Shown one piece after another: positions 41,855-52,117 of a stretch of 64,000 nucleotides of DNA. The stretch is from Shinella fusca (GTDB lineage: Bacteria; Pseudomonadota; Alphaproteobacteria; Rhizobiales; Rhizobiaceae): the NCBI RefSeq assembly GCF_014203155.1, contig NZ_JACHIK010000007.1, positions 124,001-188,000 of the forward strand, given 5' to 3'. Within the stretch, counting starts at the first letter, position 1; each line of letters begins with the position of its first letter. A program made the translations under genes and the position numbers. Below the pieces are notes generated by a model that saw only the letters and a list, made by a program, of their open reading frames with translations, did not search any database and was not told where the DNA came from.

Positions 41855-43286
41855 TGCGCTCGACGAGGCGCTGGGCGAAGGGCCGGGCCTTCAGGTCCTC
41901 CAGCCTCACCTCTTCGGCGCTCGACAGCGCGGCGGCGATGCGTCGGCCGATGAGGTCGGCGAAACCCGCATCGATCACCTCGATATCCACCTCGAAGTTC
42001 AGCCGCAGCGAGCGCGGGTCCATGTTGGACGAGCCGACATAGGACCAGGCGCCGTCGACGACCGTGAGCTTGGAATGGTTGAAGGGCCCCGACGCGCGCC
42101 AGATGCGGCAGCCGTATTTCAGGAGCTGGTCGAACTGCGCGGTCATGGCGAGGTCGACGAGCTTGAGGTTGTTGGAGGAGGGGACGACGATGTCGATCGC
42201 CACCCCGCGCCGCGCCGCCGTCACGATGGCGCTGATCAGCTCCCGGTCCGGCAGGAAATAGGGCGACATGATGCGGATATGCCGCTTGGCGACCGAGACG
42301 GCGCCCATCAGCATGCGGTGGTTGGTCTCAAGGCTCTTGTCCGGCCCGGAGGCAACGACGCGGGCGAACATGCCGCTTCCCGGCGCATCCGGCGGCGGGG
42401 CGATCTGCCAGGCCTCGCCGGAAAGGTCGTCGCCGCCGGAAAAGCGCCAGTCCTCGTAGGCGATGCGGAAGAGATCGCCGACGACCGGGCCGGTGAGGCG
42501 GAAATGCGTGTCGAGCGCGGCGGCCTCGCCGGAGAACTCCGTGCAGAAGCCCGAGCGGATGTTGAGCCCGCCGGTAAAGGCGAGGCTGCCGTCGACGACG
42601 AGGATTTTCCGGTGGGTGCGCAGGTTCGCATAGGGCAGGCGCAGCCCCATGACGATATTGCCGTTGAAGACGTCCGCCGGCACCTTCGCCCGCCTGAGGT
42701 CCGAGACGATGGAGGGGATGGAGTAGCGGGCGCCGACGGCGTCGATCAGCACGCGGACCGCGACGCCCCGCGCCACGGCCGCCGAAAGCGCCGCGACGAA
42801 GCGCTCGCCGGCATCGTCGCGGTCGAAGATATAGGTTTCGAGCAGGATGGAGCGTTCGGCGGCGCCGATCGCGGCGAGCATGGCGGCGTAAGCCTCGTCG
42901 CCGGTCGAAAGCAGGTCGATGCGGTTGCCGGACGTGAGCTTGCAGCGCCCCACCGTATCGCCGAGCCGCAGCATGGCGGCCAGCGCCTCGCCGTAGATCG
43001 CCTGCACTTCCGTGTCTGAGACGTCGTATTCCTCGAGATGGTGCCAGCCGGCGGCAAGCAGCCCCTCGCGGCCGAGATTGAGCGTCTTGCGGCGGATGCG
43101 GTTGACCCCGCCGACGGCGTAGATGAGCGGTCCGACGACGGGCGAGAGCACGATGACGCCGACCCAGCCGATGGCCGCGCGGACCTCCTCCTTCGTCATC
43201 GTCGCGTGGATGGCGGCCGGAACGCCGAGGGCGACCGACAGGACGACGAGGATATGGGGCCAGTAGGCCGAGAGCGTCTCAAACAT
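41826..43286 (-). CDS. Phospholipase D-family cardiolipin synthase
   Basis: 486 residues, the usual length of ClsA. Two N-terminal membrane helices (~8-26 and ~40-62) precede a catalytic region with two HKD motifs: THRKILVVDGSLAFTGGLN and NHSKLTVVDGAWSYVGSSNMDPRS. It would make cardiolipin from two phosphatidylglycerols at the inner membrane. The second motif's SSNMDPRSLRLNFE is diagnostic of bacterial Cls. Named cls in many genomes; a related PLD activity cannot be excluded. Confidence 0.92.
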   Translation of the reverse strand: MFETLSAYWPHILVVLSVALGVPAAIHATMTKEEVRAAIGWVGVIVLSPVVGPLIYAVGGVNRIRRKTLNLGREGLLAAGWHHLEEYDVSDTEVQAIYGEALAAMLRLGDTVGRCKLTSGNRIDLLSTGDEAYAAMLAAIGAAERSILLETYIFDRDDAGERFVAALSAAVARGVAVRVLIDAVGARYSIPSIVSDLRRAKVPADVFNGNIVMGLRLPYANLRTHRKILVVDGSLAFTGGLNIRSGFCTEFSGEAAALDTHFRLTGPVVGDLFRIAYEDWRFSGGDDLSGEAWQIAPPPDAPGSGMFARVVASGPDKSLETNHRMLMGAVSVAKRHIRIMSPYFLPDRELISAIVTAARRGVAIDIVVPSSNNLKLVDLAMTAQFDQLLKYGCRIWRASGPFNHSKLTVVDGAWSYVGSSNMDPRSLRLNFEVDIEVIDAGFADLIGRRIAAALSSAEEVRLEDLKARPFAQRLVERITWLGSPYL

Positions 43287-43401
43287 GATGCGTGCGGATT
43301 ATCCCAGGCCGGCAGCCGTTGTGCCTCTATATATTGCCTGGGACGATCCGAATGCGAGAGGGAGGAACATGCAAGCGGCGAAAGATTTTCGCCGCCGTCG
43401 G

Positions 43402-44460
43402 TCAGTCCTCCAGCGTGCCGGGCTTGCGGTCCTTGCGGGTCGCCTCGCGGCAGGCGATCTTCATCAGGTCGTCGCCGCGCCGGGCATGGCGGGCGGAGCT
43501 GCGCGTGGCGACCAGCCCGTCGTGGCGCGCCGTCACCTCCAGCGTGCCGTCCGCCTCGCCCGGCCGCACGATCAGTGTCGCCAGCAGGTCGCCGGCCTTC
43601 ACCTCCTCGCCGATGTCGCGGTGGAAGAGGATCGTGCCCGGCTCGGGCGCACGCACCATCTCGATATTGTCGAGCGGCACGGCAGGGCCGGCATAGGTTC
43701 TTGCCTGATGCGCCGGATCGGCGACGATGCCGCGGCCGGCAAGGAAGGTCCACAGCCCGTCCGCATCGTGCTTTGCCATGTCGGGATAGACGTCGCGCCG
43801 GCCGCGCAGTTCCACGGTCGTCGCGAGCCGGCCGGGAACGCTTTTCAGCTTGTCGCCGCCCTGGTGCTTGAAGGCATGGCCGACGGCCTCCTCGAAGGCG
43901 GTGCTTTCGCCGTCGGAGAGGAACACGGCCTGCATGTCGAGGCTTGAGGCAAGGTCTGCCGCCTCCGGCCAGAAGGCCTCGTCGATATAGGCATATTGCA
44001 GGGATTCGTCGTCGCAATGCAGGTCGAGCACGAGGTCGGCGCCGAGCGCGGTGTGCAGCAGCGTGCGCTTCAGCCGGTCGGCGGCGCTGCGGCGCTCCAG
44101 GCCTTCGAGCAGGCCGTCGCGTCCGGCAAGCGCCACCAGCGGGAAGTCGCGGTTGAAATTGGTGCGCGAGCCGAGGTCGAAGCGGCCCTGCATCTCGCCG
44201 AAATGCGACTGGGCGAGCCCGATCGGGTTCGCCTGCGGCACGACGGTGATGTCGCCGCGGATCGCACCCTCGCCATCGGCCTTGCGCAGCCGCTCGAGGA
44301 AGAAATGGAGGAGGGCGGTGCCCGGCAGCTCGTTGGAATGCAGCGCCGCCTGGATATAGACGGAGGGCGCCGCCGCATCGCTGCCCTTGAAGCGGTAGAC
44401 CGGCACGCGCCATTCGATGCCAGCCGTATCGCCGCCGATGATGATCTCGGATCGTTCCAC
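43402..44460 (-). CDS. Succinylglutamate desuccinylase/aspartoacylase-family deacylase
   Basis: 352 residues, M14-like zinc hydrolase. Zinc-site residues: His41 and Glu44 in ALHSNELPG and a later His in DLVLDLHCDD; the arginine in RTNFNRDFP binds the substrate carboxylate. The C-terminal ~90 residues form a barrel-sandwich lid (GTILFHRDIGEEVKAGDLLATLIV) as in AGE/DoeB-type ectoine deacetylases. The amide substrate is unknown; N-acyl amino acid or ectoine derivatives are possible. No ectoine gene neighbours are seen. Confidence 0.87.
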   Translation of the reverse strand: MERSEIIIGGDTAGIEWRVPVYRFKGSDAAAPSVYIQAALHSNELPGTALLHFFLERLRKADGEGAIRGDITVVPQANPIGLAQSHFGEMQGRFDLGSRTNFNRDFPLVALAGRDGLLEGLERRSAADRLKRTLLHTALGADLVLDLHCDDESLQYAYIDEAFWPEAADLASSLDMQAVFLSDGESTAFEEAVGHAFKHQGGDKLKSVPGRLATTVELRGRRDVYPDMAKHDADGLWTFLAGRGIVADPAHQARTYAGPAVPLDNIEMVRAPEPGTILFHRDIGEEVKAGDLLATLIVRPGEADGTLEVTARHDGLVATRSSARHARRGDDLMKIACREATRKDRKPGTLED

Positions 44461-44592
44461 GTCGTCTCCTCCTGAATCGTTTGCCGAGGGTTATGCGAAT
44501 TGCCCGCGCATGGCGCAAGCCCCGGCAAGAAACGGGTTGAAAGTCGCCGGGCAAAGCCCGATCTTGTGACAAAACGGGAACAGGAGCCGGAT

Positions 44593-45153
44593 ATGGCCCA
44601 CAAGACGCACTATCTGATCTTCGAGACCGAGGCCGGTCCGTGCGGCATCGCCTGGAGCGAGGCCGGCGTCCTGCGTTTCCAGCTTCCCGGCGAGAGCGCC
44701 GAGACCACGCGCCGCCTGCTGCTGCGCCATCTGCCCGAGGCGGAGCCGGCCGAGCCGCCGCCGGCCGTCGCGAAGGCTGTCGCCGGGGCGAAGCGCTATT
44801 TCGCCGGCGAAGCCGCGGATTTTTCCGACGTGCCGCTCGACCTTGCCGGCCAGAGCGTTTTCTTCCTGAAGGTCTATGCGGCGGCGCGCCGCCTCCACTG
44901 GGGCGAGACGACGACCTACGGCACACTCGCCCGCGAGCTCGGTGCCGGGCCGGAGGCGGCCCGCGAGGTGGGGCAGGCCATGGCGAAGAACCCCGTCGCC
45001 CTCATCATCCCCTGCCATCGGGTGCTCGCCGCCGGCGGCAAGGTCGGGGGCTTCTCCGCGCCCGGCGGGGCGTCGTCGAAACTGAAGATGCTGGCGCTGG
45101 AAGGCATCTCCCTTGCTGCGCCGGAGCCGGCGCAGCAATCGTTCGGGTTCTGA
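44593..45153 (+). CDS. ogt: Methylated-DNA--protein-cysteine methyltransferase
   Basis: 186 residues from ATG 44593, with AGGAG at 7-base spacing. It repairs O6-methylguanine by suicide alkyl transfer to Cys141 in IIPCHRVLA. The HTH-containing DNA-binding part is seen in WGETTTYGTLARELGAGPEAAREVGQAMAKNPVALI. The usual Gly after the Cys loop is modified to AAGGKVGGFSAPGG, still with the paired Gly. Convergent with pheT, 13 bases apart. Confidence 0.94.
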   Translation: MAHKTHYLIFETEAGPCGIAWSEAGVLRFQLPGESAETTRRLLLRHLPEAEPAEPPPAVAKAVAGAKRYFAGEAADFSDVPLDLAGQSVFFLKVYAAARRLHWGETTTYGTLARELGAGPEAAREVGQAMAKNPVALIIPCHRVLAAGGKVGGFSAPGGASSKLKMLALEGISLAAPEPAQQSFGF

Positions 45154-45166
45154 GCAGGCTACGCGG

Positions 45167-47593
45167 TTACGCCCGCAGCGTCCCGCCGGTGGTCTTCACG
45201 ACATTGCCGACGATCTTGGCGGTCAGGGCCTCGAAATCCTCGTCGGTCAGCGTCTTGTCGACCGGCTGGATGACAACCTCGATGGCGATGGACTTCCGGC
45301 CTTCGCCCAGCGACGCCCCCTCGAAGACGTCGAAGACGTTGACGGCGGCGATCAGCTTGCGGTCGGCGCCGCTCGCCGCGCGGACGATCGCGCCCGCTTC
45401 CACCGACTTGTCGACGACGAAGGCGAAGTCGCGCCTGACGGCCTGGAAGGGCGAGAGGTCGAGCGCCGGCTTTGTGCGCGTCGCCTTCTTCTTCGGCTCC
45501 GGCATGGCGTCGACGAAGATCTCGAAGCCTGAGAGCGCGCCGGAGACATCGAGCGCGCCGAGCGCCTTCGGGTGGAACTCGCCGAAATAGCCGAGAACGA
45601 TCTTCGGGCCCATCTTGATCGTGCCGGAGCGGCCCGGATGATACCAGCCGGGCGCGCCGGGCTCGATCTGCACATTGCCCATCGGCAGGCCGCAGGCCTC
45701 GATCACGGCGAGCGCGTCGGCCTTGGCGTCGTAGACGTCGACCGGCTTGCCGCCGCCCTTGGCGGCGTTCGACCAGAGGCGGCCGGAGCCCGAAAGCGAG
45801 GCCGTGCCGCGGCGGATGCCGCCGGCAACGCGCCGCTGGCCTTCCGGCCGGTCGCTCTCGTAGGTGCCGGAGACCTCGAAGAGCGCCACGTCGCCATAAC
45901 CCTTGTCGGCATTGCGCTGGGCGGCCGAAAGCAGGCCCGGCAGCAGCGAGGGGCGCATGTCGGACATGTCAGCCGCGATGGGGTTGGAGAGCGCCAGCGA
46001 GGCCGCACCGCCGCCGAAGATCTCGGCATGGGCCTTCGGAATGAAGGACCAGGTGACGGCCTCCAGCATGCCGCGGGCGGCAAGCGCCCGCCGGGCGAGC
46101 CGCGAGCGGATCTGCAGCGTGGTGAGGATGCGGCCGTTGACCGCGCCGTGGCTTTCCAGCGGCGCCGGACGGATGTTGTCGACGCCGTGGATGCGCATGA
46201 CCTCTTCGACGAGGTCCGCCTTGCCGTCGACGTCCGGGCGCCAGGAGGGAACCGCGACCGAGACGCGTTCGCCCGCGCCCGTCACGGTGAAGCCGAGGCG
46301 GGTGAGGATGTTGGTGCTCTCGGCTTCCGAGACGTCGAGACCGGTCAGGCGCCGGACTTCCGAGAACGGGAAATCGACGACCTTGGCGTCATAGCCCTTG
46401 TAGCCGACGACATCGGTCTTCGCAGCCGTGCCGCCGCAGAGCTCCAGCACCAGTTCGGTGGCGCGCTCGAGGCCCGGCACCATGTATTCCGGGTCCACGC
46501 CGCGCTCGAAGCGGTAGCGCGCATCGGTGATGATGCCGTGCGAGCGGCCGGTCTTGGCCACGTTCATCGGGTCCCAGAGCGCCGATTCGATCAGCACGTC
46601 GACGGTGTTCTCGTCGCAGCCGGAATGTTCGCCGCCCATGATGCCGCCGATGGATTCGACGCCGTTGTCGTCGGCAATGACGATGTTGGACGGGTTGAGC
46701 GTATATTCGCGGGTGTCGAGCGCCAGCACCTTTTCGCCTTCCGCCGCGCGGCGCACGACGAGGTCGCCCTTCACCTTGGCAGCGTCGAAGACATGCAGCG
46801 GACGGCCCTGGTCGAAGGTCATGTAGTTGGTGATGTCGACGAGCGCGTTGATCGGGCGAAGGCCGATGGCGAGAAGCCGCTGCTGCATCCAGCGCGGGCT
46901 CGGGCCGTTCTTCACGCCGCGCACAAGGCGGAGCGCGAAGCCGGGGCAAAGGTGGTCGTCGCCGCCAAGCTCCAGCTTCACCTTGACCGGCGTCTCGCCT
47001 TCCACCGTGAAGGACGGCGCCTTCGGGGTTTTCAGCGTGCCGAGGCCGGAGGCGGCAAGATCGCGGGCGATGCCGAAAATGCTCGTGCAATCCGGACGGT
47101 TCGGCGTCAGGTTGATCTCGATGACCGGATCGTCGAGGCCGGCATAGGCGGCATAGCTCGTGCCGATCGGCGCATCGGCCGGAAGGTCGATGATGCCGTC
47201 ATGGTTGTCGGAGATTTCCAGCTCCTTCTCCGAGCACATCATGCCGCGGCTCTCGACGCCGCGGATGGTGCCGACGGAAAGCGTGACGTCGATGCCGGGC
47301 ACATAGGTGCCGGGCGCGGCGAAGGCGCCGACAAGGCCGGCGCGCGCGTTCGGCGCGCCGCAGACGACCTGGACCGGGTCGCCCTTGCCGGTATCGACCA
47401 TCAGGACACGCAGCTTGTCGGCGTTCGGATGCTGTTCGGCGGAGACCACCTTGGCGATGACGAAGGGCCTGAAGGCCGCCTTGTCGTCGACATGTTCCAC
47501 TTCAAGGCCGATCGCCGTCAGCTTGTCGCAGATCTCTTCGAGCGTGGCGTTGGTGTCGAGATGATCCTTCAGCCAGGAGAGCGTGAATTTCAT
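45167..47593 (-). CDS. pheT: Phenylalanyl-tRNA synthetase beta subunit
   Basis: 808 residues, typical of bacterial PheT. Domain order: EMAP/OB-fold tRNA-binding domain (~40-150), B3/B4 editing domain (~210-380, with [23 protein letters not shown]), B5 (~400-475), core (~490-700) and C-terminal FDX-ACB anticodon-binding domain (~715-808). It forms the alpha2-beta2 enzyme with PheS, charges tRNA-Phe and edits mis-charged Tyr. ATG 47593 has AAGGAGAAAG upstream, 22 bases after pheS. Confidence 0.98.
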   Translation of the reverse strand: MKFTLSWLKDHLDTNATLEEICDKLTAIGLEVEHVDDKAAFRPFVIAKVVSAEQHPNADKLRVLMVDTGKGDPVQVVCGAPNARAGLVGAFAAPGTYVPGIDVTLSVGTIRGVESRGMMCSEKELEISDNHDGIIDLPADAPIGTSYAAYAGLDDPVIEINLTPNRPDCTSIFGIARDLAASGLGTLKTPKAPSFTVEGETPVKVKLELGGDDHLCPGFALRLVRGVKNGPSPRWMQQRLLAIGLRPINALVDITNYMTFDQGRPLHVFDAAKVKGDLVVRRAAEGEKVLALDTREYTLNPSNIVIADDNGVESIGGIMGGEHSGCDENTVDVLIESALWDPMNVAKTGRSHGIITDARYRFERGVDPEYMVPGLERATELVLELCGGTAAKTDVVGYKGYDAKVVDFPFSEVRRLTGLDVSEAESTNILTRLGFTVTGAGERVSVAVPSWRPDVDGKADLVEEVMRIHGVDNIRPAPLESHGAVNGRILTTLQIRSRLARRALAARGMLEAVTWSFIPKAHAEIFGGGAASLALSNPIAADMSDMRPSLLPGLLSAAQRNADKGYGDVALFEVSGTYESDRPEGQRRVAGGIRRGTASLSGSGRLWSNAAKGGGKPVDVYDAKADALAVIEACGLPMGNVQIEPGAPGWYHPGRSGTIKMGPKIVLGYFGEFHPKALGALDVSGALSGFEIFVDAMPEPKKKATRTKPALDLSPFQAVRRDFAFVVDKSVEAGAIVRAASGADRKLIAAVNVFDVFEGASLGEGRKSIAIEVVIQPVDKTLTDEDFEALTAKIVGNVVKTTGGTLRA

Positions 47594-47615
47594 TGTCTTT
47601 CTCCTTGGATGCCGG

Positions 47616-48701
47616 TTATGCGCTGAGGCCGCCGAACAGGGTCGGCATGTCGAGCGGGCGGAAGCCGTAGTGGCTCAGCCAGCGGACGTCGGCGTTGAAA
47701 AAGTCGCGCAGGTCCGGCATGCCGTATTTCAGCATGGCGATGCGGTCGAGGCCCATGCCCCAGGCAAAGCCCTGGTATTCGTCGGGATCGAGCCCGCCGG
47801 CGCGCAGCACGTTCGGATGGACCATGCCGCAGCCGAGGATTTCCATCCAGTCCGTGCCCTCGCCGAACTTGACGATCGGGCCGGACGAGCGGTCGCACTG
47901 GATATCGACCTCGAAGGACGGCTCGGTGAAGGGGAAGAAGGACGGGCGGAAACGCATGGTGACGCTGTCGACCTCGAAGAAGGCCTTGCAGAATTCCTCC
48001 AGCACCCAGCGCATGTTGGCGACATTGGCCTTCGTGTCGACCACGAGGCCTTCGACCTGGTGGAACATCGGCGAATGCGTCGCGTCACTGTCCTGCCGGT
48101 AGGTCTTGCCGGGGATGATGATGCGGATCGGCGGCTTCTGCGCCTCCATGGTGCGCACCTGCACGGGCGAGGTGTGTGTGCGCAGCACCTTGCGCTCGCC
48201 GCTCTCGTCGGCGGGGAAGAAGAACGTGTCGTGCATCTCGCGGGCGGGATGGCCCTCGGGGAAGTTCAGCGCCGTGAAGTTGTAGTAGTCCGTCTCGACG
48301 TCCGGGCCCTCGGCGATGGAAAAGCCCATGTCGCCGAAGATCGCGGTGATCTCGTCGACGATCTGGCTGATCGGATGGATGCGCCCGCGCTCGGCGGGCG
48401 AGGAGCGGACGGGCAGGCTGACATCGACCGTCTCGGCGGCAAGGCGCGCCGCGATGGCGGCATCGCGCAGCGCGCTCTTGCGCTCGGCGATGGCGTCGGT
48501 CACGCGCGTCTTCAGCGCGTTGATCGCCGCGCCGCGCGTCTGGCGCTCTTCCGGCGACATGGTGCCGAGCGTCTTCAGGAGCTCGGAGACGGAGCCCTTC
48601 TTGCCGAGCGCGGAAACCCGCACGGCTTCGATCGCCGCCTCGTCGGAGGCGCCGGCAACGTCGGACAGGAGCTGTTCTTCCAGTGTGTCGAGTTCAGTCA
48701 T
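47616..48701 (-). CDS. pheS: Phenylalanyl-tRNA synthetase alpha subunit
   Basis: 361 residues from ATG 48701. N-terminal coiled coil (~1-85), then the class II catalytic core with motif 2 ([20 protein letters not shown]), [17 protein letters not shown] and motif 3 ([18 protein letters not shown]). It activates phenylalanine and forms the heterotetramer with PheT. Its ATG overlaps the 3' end of the kinase-like gene by 8 bases, so in this genome pheS translation is coupled to that gene instead of directly following rplT. Confidence 0.98.
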   Translation of the reverse strand: MTELDTLEEQLLSDVAGASDEAAIEAVRVSALGKKGSVSELLKTLGTMSPEERQTRGAAINALKTRVTDAIAERKSALRDAAIAARLAAETVDVSLPVRSSPAERGRIHPISQIVDEITAIFGDMGFSIAEGPDVETDYYNFTALNFPEGHPAREMHDTFFFPADESGERKVLRTHTSPVQVRTMEAQKPPIRIIIPGKTYRQDSDATHSPMFHQVEGLVVDTKANVANMRWVLEEFCKAFFEVDSVTMRFRPSFFPFTEPSFEVDIQCDRSSGPIVKFGEGTDWMEILGCGMVHPNVLRAGGLDPDEYQGFAWGMGLDRIAMLKYGMPDLRDFFNADVRWLSHYGFRPLDMPTLFGGLSA

Positions 48702-49569
48702 CTTTACCTGCTTTGCTTGCGTCGGCCGGGCGGGGAGGCAGAAGAACCTCGCAGAGATAGCGGGTTGCGGCGAGGAAGCGTCGCAGATCACTACCCATGT
48801 GGACGCGCCCGATCAATCGGGTGGTGGACAAAAACTTGGCGAGGAACCGCACCATGTCCGCAAGCGCCGCCTCGGCGGCGGGCGGCGCATTGGCGCGCCA
48901 GGCGGCATAGGCTTTTTCGGCCGTCGCATCGCCGAGGCGCGCACGGTCGACGAGCTGCAGGAAGAGCAGCCACAGATCGCGCGCCTGGGCGGTCGCGAGC
49001 GGCATGGCCGCCTCCGGCTCCTCCTCGAAATCCATGAAGCCGATGCGCCGCTCGCCGGCCACGAAGAAGTCGCGCGGATGGGGGCGCCCGTGGCAGAGAC
49101 CCTTGCCGTGCAGCGCGCCGAGATGGGCGGCGCAGGCGACGAGCAGGCCGTCATGGGCGGCGGGGTCGCTGTCGCGCAGCACATCGAGCCGCGCCGTCAC
49201 CGTTGGCGCGACGTCGGAGAGGACGAGCGCGCTGCCGGAGGAATAGAGCACCTTCGGCACGGGCACGCCGGCTGCAGCGAAGGTCCCGATGCGGCGGATC
49301 TCGCGGGCGATCATGCCCTTGCTGTCGAGAGTGGGGGAGGGGCGCAGGAACGGCTGGCCGAACAGGCGGGCGAGGAGGTTTTGCGCCTTCGTCCAGACCG
49401 GCGGGTGCTCCGTGCCGTAGCGCTTGATCCAGACGGCGCCGAAGGAAAGCTCCACGCGCTCGACGCGGCGCGCCTCGCGGGTGAGCGCGGCAAGCAGCGT
49501 GCGGATGTCCGCATCGGTCATCTCGGGAATCGCGCCGAGCGCGGCGAGCCTTGCGTCCATGGTCCTCAT
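48694..49569 (-). CDS. Protein-kinase-fold (aminoglycoside/Kdo-kinase-like) protein of unknown target
   Basis: 291 residues from ATG 49569; ATG 49560 is equally possible, and neither has a clear ribosome site. A kinase-like core can be followed: [14 protein letters not shown] (beta-strand lysine), [37 protein letters not shown], then a modified catalytic loop [18 protein letters not shown] and metal-binding [11 protein letters not shown]. The usual HGDxHxxN is HGRPHPRDF here, so the catalytic Asp is missing or shifted and activity is uncertain. It lies between rplT and pheS, overlapping pheS by 8 bases. Confidence 0.68.
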   Translation of the reverse strand: MRTMDARLAALGAIPEMTDADIRTLLAALTREARRVERVELSFGAVWIKRYGTEHPPVWTKAQNLLARLFGQPFLRPSPTLDSKGMIAREIRRIGTFAAAGVPVPKVLYSSGSALVLSDVAPTVTARLDVLRDSDPAAHDGLLVACAAHLGALHGKGLCHGRPHPRDFFVAGERRIGFMDFEEEPEAAMPLATAQARDLWLLFLQLVDRARLGDATAEKAYAAWRANAPPAAEAALADMVRFLAKFLSTTRLIGRVHMGSDLRRFLAATRYLCEVLLPPRPADASKAGKDD

Positions 49570-49583
49570 CCGGATCAAAAACA

Positions 49584-49613
49584 AAACCCGCCCCGGTTCC
49601 CCGGCGCGGGTTT
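49584..49613 (-). terminator. Terminator after rplT
   Basis: AAACCCG (49584-49590) pairs with CGGGTTT (49607-49613), with an inner CCCGG/CCGG stem. On the reverse strand it is followed by TGTTTTTG. It stands 33 bases past the rplT stop and just ahead of the kinase-like gene, so part of the transcription may stop here. Confidence 0.8.
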
Positions 49614-49645
49614 CACAACGAAGCAGGAATGGTTGTGAGCGCCGG

Positions 49646-50050
49646 TTAGTTGACGGCGGCCTCAAACTCGTTCTGCGTGCCGGCTTCCTTGAGGTATTCC
49701 AGCGCCTTCTTGGCGGCTGCGACGAGCGCGCCGAAAGCTGCGGTCTCATGGATCGCCATGTCGGAAAGCACCTTGCGGTCGACTTCGATGCCGGCCTTGT
49801 TGAGGCCGTCGATGAAGCGGCCGTAGGTCAGGCCATGCTCGCGAACGGCAGCGTTGATGCGCTGGATCCACAGAGCGCGGAAGTTGCGCTTGTTGACCTT
49901 GCGGTCGCGGTAGGCGAACTGCTTGGAACGATCAACCGCTGCCTTGGCGGCGCGGATGGTGTTCTTGCGGCGGCCGTAGAAACCCTTGGCTGCCTTGAGT
50001 GTCTTCTTGTGCTTGGCGTGGGACGTTACGCCGCGTTTTACACGTGCCAT
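49646..50050 (-). CDS. rplT: 50S ribosomal protein L20
   Basis: 134 residues; the family is 117-135. The strongly basic N-terminus [32 protein letters not shown] binds 23S rRNA during early 50S assembly. [35 protein letters not shown] is the conserved globular part. The C-terminal tail ([21 protein letters not shown]) is the alphaproteobacterial extension. It lies 39 bases after rpmI, in the standard infC-rpmI-rplT order. Confidence 0.99.
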   Translation of the reverse strand: MARVKRGVTSHAKHKKTLKAAKGFYGRRKNTIRAAKAAVDRSKQFAYRDRKVNKRNFRALWIQRINAAVREHGLTYGRFIDGLNKAGIEVDRKVLSDMAIHETAAFGALVAAAKKALEYLKEAGTQNEFEAAVN

Positions 50051-50089
50051 GTCATGATCTCCTTAACGTATCAAATTGCTCGAGAAGTC

Positions 50090-50293
50090 TCAGAGACCGT
50101 TCGGCAGGTAGTTCTTGATGACCTTCTTGCCATCGGGCTCGGCCAGCACCATGGTGCCGCGCGCGTCGCGAATGAACTTGTTGGTACGCTTGATCATGCC
50201 GTGGCGCTTGCCGGCGGCGGCAGCGACGACCTTGCCGGTCGCGGTGATCTTGAACCGCTTCTTGGCAGACGACTTCGTCTTCATCTTGGGCAT
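50090..50293 (-). CDS. rpmI: 50S ribosomal protein L35
   Basis: 67 residues from ATG 50293: [20 protein letters not shown] is the invariant L35 start, followed by [24 protein letters not shown] small basic protein of the large subunit. The proposed start fits exactly; longer upstream readings are not part of the family. It is encoded 217 bases downstream of infC, with a hairpin in between at 50465-50486. Confidence 0.99.
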   Translation of the reverse strand: MPKMKTKSSAKKRFKITATGKVVAAAAGKRHGMIKRTNKFIRDARGTMVLAEPDGKKVIKNYLPNGL

Positions 50294-50464
50294 TTTGCTA
50301 CTCCATTCTTCTTGAATTCGAGACGGCTGACGAGGCGCGTCTCCAGCGTAAAGAACGGCCACGGCATGCCCTGCCGGACCGTTCGGACGGCGGCTTGTAA
50401 CCGAAGTCCCCGAAAAGCGCAACCCGATTCCGTGGAAAGGCCGGTTTTGCGGGCGGAAATGGAA

Positions 50465-50486
50465 AAGCCGCCCCGAAAGGCGGCTT
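50465..50486 (-). terminator. Terminator or attenuator between infC and rpmI
   Basis: AAGCCGCC (50465-50472) and GGCGGCTT (50479-50486) make an 8-bp stem followed on the reverse strand by TTCCATTT. It may end part of the infC transcripts or act as an attenuator ahead of rpmI-rplT. Confidence 0.65.
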
Positions 50487-50510
50487 GATCCGTTCGGAAG
50501 GCCCGCGGGT

Positions 50511-51047
50511 TTACCGCGGCGCGAGCACCATCATCATCTGGCGGCCTTCGAGCTTCGGCTCGGCTTCGACCTTGGCGATGGTCTGGGTGTCTTCCTTGAC
50601 CTGCTGCAGGAGCTTCATGCCGAGTTCCTGGTGGGCCATTTCGCGGCCGCGGAACTTCAGCGTCACCTTCACCTTGTCGCCTTCGTCGAAGAAGCGGTTC
50701 ATCGCCTTCATCTTCACCTCATAGTCATGGGTGTCGATGTTCGGGCGCATCTTGATTTCCTTGATCTCGACGATCTTCTGCTTCTTGCGCGCTTCGGCCG
50801 CCTTCTTCTGGTTGGCGTATTTCAGCTTGCCGAGGTCAAGGATCTTGCAGACGGGCGGCTCGGAGTTCGGTGCGATCTCCACGAGATCGAGGCCGGCTTC
50901 CTCGGCCATGCGGAGCGCCTGATCGGTGGGGACGGTGCCGTGGTTGTGGCCTTCGGCATCGATGAGCTGGATCCGGGGAACCCGGATTTCCCTGTTGGAG
51001 CGCGGGCCGTCCTTGACGGGGGCTTCCGCTTTGAATGGTCTGCGAAT
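50511..51047 (-). CDS. infC: Translation initiation factor IF-3 (ATT start)
   Basis: 178 residues if translation starts at ATT 51047. No ATG or GTG exists before the conserved N-domain: the frame reads (I)[29 protein letters not shown], and the first ATG (50909) is internal, at residue 47. GAGGAG lies about nine bases upstream of ATT. IF-3 is well known to start at AUU in enterobacteria, where the rare start lets IF-3 repress its own synthesis. The N-domain, the Lys-rich linker ([25 protein letters not shown]) and the C-domain to VLAPR are all intact. Confidence 0.96.
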   Translation of the reverse strand: MRRPFKAEAPVKDGPRSNREIRVPRIQLIDAEGHNHGTVPTDQALRMAEEAGLDLVEIAPNSEPPVCKILDLGKLKYANQKKAAEARKKQKIVEIKEIKMRPNIDTHDYEVKMKAMNRFFDEGDKVKVTLKFRGREMAHQELGMKLLQQVKEDTQTIAKVEAEPKLEGRQMMMVLAPR

Positions 51048-51130
51048 GGTCGTGTTCTCCTCGAACTGTTTCGACTGGTACGATGGCGTGCGTCGATCGG
51101 GCCGTCTTGCCGCCCTGCGGCGTCTGTCGG

Positions 51131-51159
51131 CAATGTGTTGATCGCGCTTCCGAAGTCAA
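51131..51159 (-). promoter_or_regulatory. Candidate infC promoter
   Basis: On the reverse strand TTGACT (51159-51154) is followed after 16-17 bases by CACATT/ACATTG (51137-51131). This would give a leader of about 80 bases before the ATT start. Confidence 0.45.
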
Positions 51160-51279
51160 TAGCATGGGACGTGGAAAAAATCACCACCTGTCCTTGCGGT
51201 TGCGAATCTGGTCTAGGACGGGGCCGACAGGCGGGAGCCGGGCGGTTTTCCGACCGCGGCGCACGACAGGGAGATAGGC

Positions 51280-52098
51280 ATGGCGACGGCGAACGGCAAC
51301 GGGGACGCGGTGGAATTCATCACGGTCGGCACGGGCGGGGATGCGCGCGGGATCACCGTTTCGCTCCAGCGTCCCGCAGCCGGCAACGGCCTTGCCCATT
51401 TCGTCTGGCTCGGCGGCTACCGTTCCGACATGTCGGGCACCAAGGCGATGGAGCTCGCCGGCCTTGCCGCACGCCTCGGCGCCGGCTGCGTGCGCTTCGA
51501 CTATTCCGGCCACGGCGCCTCGGGCGGCGCCTTCACGGACGGCACGATCTCGCGCTGGCTCGAGGAAGCTCTCGCCGTGATCGATCATGCGGTAAAGACG
51601 ATCGGCACGCGCCGCGCCGTGCTGGTCGGCTCCTCCATGGGCGGCTGGATCGCGCTGCGCGCCGTCGAGGAGCTCGCAAGGCGGAACGGCGTCGAGATCG
51701 CCGGCCTCGTCCTCATCGCGCCCGCGCCGGATTTCACCTCGGAGCTGATCGAGCCCAACCTGACGCAGGCGGAGCGCACGGCGCTTGCCGAACGCGGCCA
51801 GTTCGAGGAACCGACGCCCTACGGCCCCGACCCGAACATCTATACCTTGAAGCTCATCGAGGACGGACGGCAGAACCGCGTGCTCGACGGCGTCATCGAG
51901 ACGGGCTGCCCCGTGCATATCCTGCAGGGCATGGCCGATCCGGACGTTCCCTATGCCCATGCGGTGCGCTTGATGGAGCATCTTTCCGGCGACGACGTGG
52001 TGCTGACGATGATCCGCGACGGCGATCACCGCCTCTCGCGCCCGCAGGATATCGCGAAGATCCTCGAGGCCGCTGAGGCGCTTGCCGGCGCGCCGTGA
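51280..52098 (+). CDS. Alpha/beta hydrolase
   Basis: 272 residues, cytoplasmic. The nucleophile elbow is GSSMGGWIAL, and the catalytic His lies in IRDGDHRLSRPQD, with the acid in GMADPDVPYAHA. FVWLGGYRSDMSGTKAMELAGLAARLG is the oxyanion-side loop. Such proteins act as esterases or acyl hydrolases; the substrate is unknown. ATG 51280 has GGGAGA upstream. It is divergent from infC. Confidence 0.88.
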   Translation: MATANGNGDAVEFITVGTGGDARGITVSLQRPAAGNGLAHFVWLGGYRSDMSGTKAMELAGLAARLGAGCVRFDYSGHGASGGAFTDGTISRWLEEALAVIDHAVKTIGTRRAVLVGSSMGGWIALRAVEELARRNGVEIAGLVLIAPAPDFTSELIEPNLTQAERTALAERGQFEEPTPYGPDPNIYTLKLIEDGRQNRVLDGVIETGCPVHILQGMADPDVPYAHAVRLMEHLSGDDVVLTMIRDGDHRLSRPQDIAKILEAAEALAGAP

Positions 52099-52117
52099 AG
52101 CGCCGGCCGGCCGCGTC

